A program made the position numbers and the translations under genes. The notes under the pieces were generated by a model. The model worked only from the letters and a program-made list of their open reading frames with translations, had not been told where the DNA came from and did not search any database. This document shows positions 1 to 9,100 of a stretch of DNA of 64,000 nt, piece by piece (positions within the stretch are counted from its first letter, which is position 1; every line of letters starts with the position of its first letter). Location of the stretch: contig NW_017803909.1 in NCBI RefSeq assembly GCF_001625305.1, positions 3,621,783-3,685,782 of the forward strand, written 5' to 3'. This DNA is from Branchiostoma belcheri. Lineage: Eukaryota > Chordata > Leptocardii > Amphioxiformes > Branchiostomatidae.

Positions 1-90
1 TGAATGTACTACTAGTATTAAATTAAACATGATTGCAAAATGTGGTAAGGTGTAATGTTAAGTTGTGTTGATCCTCTTCACTACATGTAG

Positions 91-182
91 GTATGACTTT
101 GCTACGAGCCCAGCAGATGCTTACACTTGTGACTACAGTGGAAACTGGCATGGATCACCATTTCCTTGGCCAGACTGTTCAG
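91..182 (+). CDS. Gene 1 exon a: C-terminal part of a sushi (CCP) domain
   Basis: Acceptor tacatgtag before 91 and donor gtgagt after 182. The reading ends a sushi module: a Cys, a conserved Trp, then a Pro-x-Cys. It enters with one base completing a split codon and leaves in phase 1. The remainder of the sushi domain lies before the window. Confidence 0.75.
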
Positions 183-3100
183 GTGAGTTGATTCATGCAT
201 ATTGTGATGAAGATGTCTCTAGTTGTTGTACCGTTTCTGCTGAAGTTGACTCTTGATTTAAAAAAAAGTGGAATCAACTGACATTTGCTGTTACAGGCCG
301 AGTGCGACCGGGAAGGGCCACCCAGAAGAATGACCTGTACTACTACCATGGTAACTGTGCTGAAAACATTGAAGAGATCAAACAAGGGTTCCTCCAACTG
401 TACAATACACTACAGAGTAGTGACTGCAGTGCTGTCAACCCTGCTATCAGCTGTAATGTGACTGATATTGAGGTAAGTCTTCCTAATTCTTACTGAGCTT
501 TGTGTGATGTTTTCATTACATTATCCCAGAAATTAAGGTTAGATAGAATGTCCACTTATGATTAATTATAGAATTTGATGTAAGATTTTTTTTGTTCTTT
601 AACTTGGACAATTAATGGAAGATTAATGCATAATCATACATACAAGATACAGCTAAATATTAATAGGGCCAGAGGATAGACAGATTGAGTTTCCAGAATT
701 ACGACTTCAGCAAATATTTAATATGAGGTTTGTCGTTCTGTTTAGGTGGAATGTGGAATTACTCTAAGAAGAAGAAGGGACGTCAGTGATGAGAGAACAA
801 GAACAAGAGCAGAAGACCACAGTGTTGTGAAGAGACAGACCCAGCAGCCAAACTTCAAGATCTTCTTTGTCATTGTGGCTGTGTATGGGGATGGAGGGGA
901 TGTCTCACAGGAGGACCAAGTAGCCATCACCACTGCATTGGATGACTTTTACTTTGAGATAGGTCATAAGGTGGATAACAAGACGTTAGACTTACCATTA
1001 GGGAATGAGACCCTGGAGTCCCTGCATTACACTGGTTTCTTGGCAGAGTTTGAGCTGAATTGTGCCCCTGGACAACTGGCAAAGATAGAGTCATATGGAG
1101 CATCATGTGGTAAGTAAATCTATTGATAATTGTAAATTGTTACATTAAACATTGACATAAAACCTGTCAACTCCAGAGTCATCATGTATCAGGATATTTT
1201 TCAGTCTTGATGTAAAATATACCATTATAATACAACCCTGTCATCTCAATAGCCTAAAACGTCCTGACCCAGCATGAAGAGCAATAAAAGTTTATGGCGT
1301 GCCCTATCATTTATACAAATTTCATTCATCTAGCCAAATGTATTTTTGCATCGAACTAGAAGACGGCATAAGCTGATGCCATCTCTTCAAACTACCTTTA
1401 CTCCATTTGGGGAAATAGAGGCTGAAGATAATATGGGCTATGGATTGCTTTTCATGCATATATAATTCTGTAATAGCCGATGTTTAATAATGCTTTCTTA
1501 AGTGGTTTGCTAAGTCAATATTTTTTTTTTCCAGTGAACTGCCCAGTGGGTATGTATGGGAATGGCACAGCTTGTGTTCCCTGTGCAGTAGGCTGGTACC
1601 AGGATGAGGAGACACAGACCCAGTGTAAACAATGTCCAGTTGGCTCATCAACCTTGTCTGAGGGATCCAAGAATTCTACTGACTGCAAGGGTGTGTACTG
1701 AATAGAAATGCATCCATTTATCAATCTGAATTACACTTCATAACAAAATAAAAGTCACTTACATGTATACGAGTTACTTTGTTGATGCTTTGGAGAAACA
1801 CTTAATATCCAAATATTAAGTGGTGACAGGGATTATCTGTTCATTCTAAATCTTTGCTACTTTGTTTTCTAAATAACAAATGTTACACCAGGAAAGAAAA
1901 ATTGGATCTGGTGTTTTTAAATGTTGCAGTTTTACGATATTGTAGTTTTATGAGCAGTACTATATTTCAAGTTTCAATGAGCAGTACTATATTTCAATTG
2001 AACTAACCAAAAGTTGGCCACGGCAAAAGTTCAATAAAGATCTTGAATCTTGAATCAAGTATTACTTTGTACATACAAAATAAAGTTTGAAGCAGCACTT
2101 TTTCCATTTTTGTAAGCATTGTCACCAAATTTTAGTGTGAATACTACATGTATGTTGTTAATGTGTTGCAGGATTCTGCCAGCCTGGGACGTTCTCAGAC
2201 ACAGGTCTGGAGGACTGTAGTCCATGTGACATTGGCTTCTACCAGCCTGACAGAAATGCCACCACATGCCTCGCCTGTCCTGACGACAAGTCCACAGTTA
2301 GCATGAACTCCACATCTCCTGACCAATGCTTTAGTAAGTCATCAAATACCACTTTATAGGCCATATCCTAATGATGCTCACTCATGAATACATTTAATGC
2401 CCTAGACAATACATGTATCAGTAATTTTCTTTCTAAAGAATTTTCTTTCATTGTCTTTGTTCAGTTACCTCAATGCAAAGGAGATCAGCACAAGAATATT
2501 TTTTCATATTTATTGACCATAATATGGGTTGTGTAATAAAATGAAGATCAATAACATAAAGAGTATTTCCTGATCTAGGGTGAAATGCCTGTTGTAGAGT
2601 CATGTGTTAACCACAGAGTGATACTTCACAGGTCATTGTCTGGCTGGTCACTTCTCGCCCACGGGTCTCCAGCCATGTGAGCCGTGTCCCCTGAACACCT
2701 ACAACCCCAACCCTGGCCGCAGGAGCTGTGTGGACTGCCCAGGGACACAGGAAACTTTCTTCCTAGGAGCATCCAGTCCTACTGCCTGCTTTGGTAAGAC
2801 TTGTGGGGATCAAATACTTCTTTTGTGATGGACCTTTCCTTGGTGCTGAAATGCCATCAGACTACAGTAAATATAGATAGGATGCCTTTTTGAATGTAAA
2901 GTACATGCAATGGGATAGTTCAGCTGTACAAACAATCAGTGTGGTTTTCCTTAGTAAAACATGGTGCTAAGGCATGATGTTCATGTACATGTAGTTCAAT
3001 GTATAACTTAGGTTAGATAACGTTTTGGGGCAGGGTTGACTTCATGGTGCTACAGCTCAAAACACATGGATCTAAACAGAAATATTCTAGCTACAAACAC

Positions 3101-6100
3101 ATACAGTTTAGAGTGCCTTCATGCCTTAGAAATCTTGTGCCAGCAAAGGCAACAAATTTGGGGTTAATTCACATGATCCAAAGTTTCAGTACCAAGGACA
3201 GTTGCACAAAGGAACTGTAAATGTGACATACGTTATTTCTAAAATTCTAACCTGCAGAATGATTGATGATTCCTTGTCTGTTCACAGTGAATGACAACTG
3301 TCATTCCGACCCGTGCCAGAATGGAGCCACTTGTGAGGACCTTGTAGGGGGTTACCAGTGCCACTGTACTCCGGGATACAATGGGACAAACTGTGAGCAG
3401 GACCTGGATGACTGTGCCTCCAACCCCTGCAACAACAATGGAACGTGCCAGGATCTAGTTAATGGCTTCAACTGCACTTGTGTGTCTGGCTATGCAGGTG
3501 AGTGATGCTTTTTTTAAGGCATTTATTGACTACATACACAACAGTAACAGAGAATCACAACTACTGGAGCTAAATCAAAATAGGTTCAAAAGTGTTATGA
3601 ATGAGAAGACAATAGAGGGAATAAAACTTAATGTTATCAATCTCTTGATTTCTATCATTTCTCAACAATAGCTTCTTAAAGTCATCAATGAGAACCACAT
3701 TATTTGGTATTATGCTTCTTAGATAGTGTTTAAAAGAAACCCAAAGTTTTGTTTTCCATTCTGTCTTAGTCCATTGACTTAAAGGGAACAACCACCATAT
3801 GTAAATGATGGCCTTGCCCTTATATTTGGACTAAGTCAAACATTGATCCCAATCTTTAGAAGCACAATCAGCTTTTGTGTCAGAGATTGGATTTTCATCC
3901 TCCTGGCTCAGTTTCTACGTAATGAATGAGTTGAGTGATTATTTTTGGGACCAAGTCAAGGTTTTGTACATGGTACAATACAGGTACATGCTATTCCTTC
4001 AGTGTAGACTGTGAAGTATTATCGATCCTGAGAGAGAGACACTGATTGTGTATTAATGAGCTGTGCCATGCAGTACACACAGGCCACCCAAAAGTCACTG
4101 ATGAAGAATTGGTCGCCCACTTTCCTGCTATCAATTTGGTGTCATGAGAGCAAATGTCAAAGGAAGGACCAAAGATTCCCTACCAATTGATAGGTGGCCT
4201 TTAACTCAGCGATGTGGAAGGATTGATTTTGCCAGGAAGGTGTTAAGATCTAGTTCTGTATGGATATGTTTTGGCTGTGCATGGTGTAAAGTCAGATATG
4301 AGATATTATACCAGTGTTCTGAGAATGCAAAATCAGCAATGGGTGTATAGAGACTGAACTTTGCCATCTCTCAACAGATGGTTCATAGACTGAAGCAAAT
4401 CTTCAATAAACTTTACCAATACATTCCGATTGGAAAGTAGCTCAAATGTTTCAATGAAACAAGCTTTAAGATTGTCTTGCGCTGTATATTTTTCAAACAC
4501 TTTGGCTCCATTCCCACTTGAGTAAAATTGTCTGGATCGAGCTGAACTGATTTGCTTTGATCCGGCTTTGACTTGGTTGAGCCGGATTGAAGCCGGGTAT
4601 CCAGCTCAAAGCCAGATCAAAGCTAATCAATTTGGCTTGATCTGGACAATCTTACCCTAGTGGGAACGGGGCCTTTGACACATCAAGATAACATACATTG
4701 TACCATAAAATCTTGGTCCCTATAATGAAAATTCCCCTCCTGTCTGCTTCAGGTGACACCTGTCAGATGGAAGTGAATGAGTGTGCCTCCTCTCCCTGCC
4801 AACATGGAGGCACCTGTATCGATCTCTTCAACACCTACCAGTGCTACTGCCTCCCCGGGTACACCGGACACTCCTGTCAGGAGGAGATCGACGAGTGTGC
4901 CTCCTCCCCATGTCTCAGCGGGGCCAGCTGTGTGGATGAGGTGGATGGGTACAGCTGTGAATGTCCACCTGGGTTTGCAGGTAAAACTAACAACATTGAA
5001 TCCTGATAGTCGTGGATAATCGTGATCCACAAGCTTGTATTAAATATTGTTGTATGTGATGCTTTAAGGAATACAACATCACATCACACACCAATAATTG
5101 GACAGGCATACTATGTATTGGCAAACAAGAAAAGAAAATTAAATTTAAGAAAAATTGATTGCGCAAAAGTACAAAAGCAATTTGATAGCTTTGGTTGCTG
5201 AGTGGTAGTTAAGCAATAGGTTGCACAATATGTACCACATTCTTTATTTGAAGTCCCCAATGAAAAATAGACATACTGACATTGTGAAAAATGGTGTTGA
5301 GTTAACCCATGTCTCTACAGTCCTGAGGCTGAAGTCACTTAAATGCATACCAAGTCATCCTTCTAGCTCCTGAAGTGACCCATTTTTCCCACTCTCTGTT
5401 CTCAGGGGACCATTGTGACATGGAGATAGATGAGTGCCAGTCCCAGCCATGTCTGAATGGTGGAACCTGTAACGACCAGGTCAACGGCTACAACTGCTCC
5501 TGTGTGGACGGCTGGGCAGGTGAGGAACAGTCTGCTTTTCAGTCCTTGAAGATATTTTAATGCATTGTCAAAAAAAGATATCATGCCATAAACCTCTCAA
5601 TTTTTTCAGAATACTTAAGACATTTTGAGGGCTTGGACACTTGGATGACAGCTTCAGTACATTTATATCATGTCACAAACTCATGTTCCTTCTTCCCTAG
5701 CCCCAGAGCTACCTACCATCCAAAATTCGTGACGCTAGCATGTCTAGATCACGAGATATCAAAACCAGAAGTTCAGCTGCAGTACCACAACAAGCCATCA
5801 AGGGGCCAATTACATTAATCTCACATGTTAAGATATCATCATGGCCAGATATGATGATGTAAAGGAATGGCATTTCTTATACTTACATTCATACTTTTTT
5901 CTTTGCCAGGAACACACTGTGAGGTTGACATTGATGACTGTCAGGGTGTGACCTGTCAGAATGGAGGCACTTGTTATGACAGGCTGAACGACTTTGTGTG
6001 TGATTGTTTCCCATCCTTCTCTGGTAAAACATGTCAGCAAGGTAAGGAGTTGCTGTTGTCTTAACAACCATTGTTGAAATTAAATAAGATACTGCCAAAG

Positions 6101-9100
6101 TAATTAAATTAATGAAAGTAACCATCTTGATATGAAAATGTCACATGCTTTCTATCTGTCACTGATCTTTTTCTATCATTCTTGACTTGTAAAATTAATT
6201 AATTAACTCTGAAGCAAGTGACCTATCCCTTATGAAGTAGAGCAATAGTGAAGGTGTAAGTCATGTAATCAATTTCAACATTGTAAAACACCATTGATAT
6301 TATTTCCTTCATTCCATTTTGATTCTTTCTAAGAACAACACTTCAGTAATTCCCTCAAACAGATTTTGGAAACAAATACTTCTCTAGAAAATGGACAAAA
6401 TACCAACACAGATGAACTTCCATAAAAAACTAACTTGTAATATCTTGAACATTCCAGAAAACTCAGCTGACTTTGACCTGGTGTTCACAAAGACAACCAC
6501 AGCTGACTATGCGATGTTCAGGCCTGAGTTCCTACACAACCTGCCCCAGTTCACGCTGTGTACATGGCTCAGGACCTCAGACACTATCAACACTGGCACC
6601 ATCTTCTCCTACGCTGCAGAGAGTAACTTCCTCAACAGGGATAACACTCTCACACTGAGCGACCCAGCTCACCTCACGGTATGTCAATTTCTATATCCGT
6701 TAATCTTTATTTCTCCTGAAGGCATTTTGACTTTTTGCAACAAAAAAATGTGTAATATGACATCAGAAAGTGTTGATTATGTCTCAGTGGGCCTCATCAA
6801 CAGATTGAATGATTCTTTGAAAATCCTGCAAAAATCAGCAAGCTCTGTTACCATCAATGCATTAAATTTTCCTTTAATAAACAGCAATATATAGGATACA
6901 TTAAAAATTGATAAAAGAACACAGTGAACATGAAGAAGGTTTTAACCTTTGTTTATTGCATCTGTTCCAGTTGTTTGTGAATGGTGAGGAGGTACTTCTG
7001 AACTCAGCAGTGAACGATGGCCTGTGGCACCATGTGTGTGTGTCCTGGGTTAGCGCTGACGGCAGCTGGGAGTTTTACCTGGACGGAAACTTACAGAACA
7101 GTGGGACTGGACTGGCCACCGGGACCCAGGTCATGGGAGGGGGAGTTGTTGTTCTTGGTAAGTGAAGATTCCATGGGTTTAAAAGATCTGTGTTGCCATG
7201 GTTTTGAAATACCTGTGATTCCATGGTTTTGAAAGATCTGTGCTACCATGGTTGTGAAAGATCTGTGCTGCCATGGTTTTGAAAGATCTGTGCTACCATG
7301 GTTGTGAAAGATCCACGATAATAGTCTTATAATAGGGACAAAGTGCCATGTCTAATTTTAATCAAGTTATTACTCCAATAAAGGCAAAATCTTAAATATG
7401 TCACTGAGGAACAAATGATGACAAAGCCATGTAAGACAGAAATACATATTAATAGGTTGAAGGTATTTGATTCTAATCAACATGCAGCTGGTGGAAACTT
7501 GTACTGCGCATTAATTGGTACATGTATGCTTCATCAGAGAGTTGAACAGCTTCCAATTATCTGCTCAGAGACTGATTGCTATATCAGACATGTTGCTAGT
7601 CACTGCATAGTTCATAGACCTTTGTGCAAGAACAAATAATAGTGTGATCTAATGCTAACATTGCATGACATTATTTTCTGAATAAAGTATAATATAAGGA
7701 AACAATAATAAAAACCATTTCATGGCTCCTTTCATTAGGTCAGGACCAGGACAGTCTGGGAGGGAGCTTCCACCCCCGCGAGGCGTACCTGGGTGAGCTG
7801 TCCCGGCTGAACCTGTATGATGACAAGGTGTCAGCAGGAGATGTAGAGGTCCTGGCCACCACCTGTGTGGACAGGACCGATGGAACAGTCCTGGCCTGGG
7901 GAGACTTCCGCCCTGCTGGGGTTCTACATGGAGACCTGCAGCCAAGAACCCCGTCCTGGTGTCAAGGTAAGCAGTGTCTTGTCTTAGCCATTACATGACC
8001 TCTTTATAAGTCTCAAAAAACATCTTAAAACCTTTTGAAGCCAAACTGTTTCCTGACCCTCATTTGTAAATGCTGGTAACATTAACTAATTTGCATGCAC
8101 TGACGTAAAACACTGATTTGTGTATGTTTGTGGACAAGATGTTTAGTACTTGTGGCTACATTGTTTCCTGAAAAGTGGCAAGTCTGACTTGTATGTTGTC
8201 TCCATTTTCAGACACCAACGAATGCCTGAACCCAGTTTTGTGCAACGGTCGAGAGTGTCAAGACACCCGAGGGTCGTACCAATGTGTGTGTCCCGCAGGG
8301 TGGACAGGGCAGAACTGTGACGTCAACATCAACGAGTGCAGTTCCTCCCCCTGCACTTACGGAGTGTGCACAGACGGCATTAATGGCTACACTTGTAACT
8401 GTTCTGAGGGATACACTGGCAAGAACTGTGATGAAGTAGTTGATCCTTGTGAGAAATCTCCATGCAAAAACGGAGGCGCTTGTGTATCAGATTCCAACAA
8501 CTTTGTCTGTTCGTGTACTGAGCCTAGTATCATGAATGAAGTCTGCGAATATGAGACCCCTTTCTGTGGCAACAACCCATGTCAGAATGGTGGCACCTGC
8601 TTGAACCTGAGGGATGGCTATACCTGCACGTGTCCTACAGGGTTTGGAGGGACAAACTGCTCACTTTCTGTCCTCCCTTGTGACTCAAATCCATGCTATA
8701 ACAACGGTACATGCACAAGTTACCCGGGCGGATTCCAGTGTTCCTGCCCACCTTTGTATATTGGCTCACAATGCCAGGTCTACAACAATCCTTGCGTGGA
8801 AGGCCAGTCGCCTTGCCTTAACAATGGTACATGCCAAGCTGCCGACAATAGTAGAGGGTACGAGTGCGTGTGCCAATCACCCGACACTCAGGGAGAGAAC
8901 TGTGAGGAGTTGTTGCCGTGTGCTGTTGCCCAAAAGCAGGCCCCTCCCTGCCGGAACAATGGCACCTGTGTCAACAATGGTACCGGCTACCTGTGTGACT
9001 GCCCCTCTGGGTTTAATGGGGAGTTCTGTGAGACAATGGACTACTGTGCAAGCACACCTTGTATCAATGGTGGTACCTGCCAGTTGGAGTCAGGTGGGTA

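Noticed and set aside
6679..6894. Extension of the pentraxin exon k frame past the donor
   Set aside because: Runs into the intron; the donor gtatgt at 6679 and the in-phase acceptor at 6971 restore the pentraxin fold.
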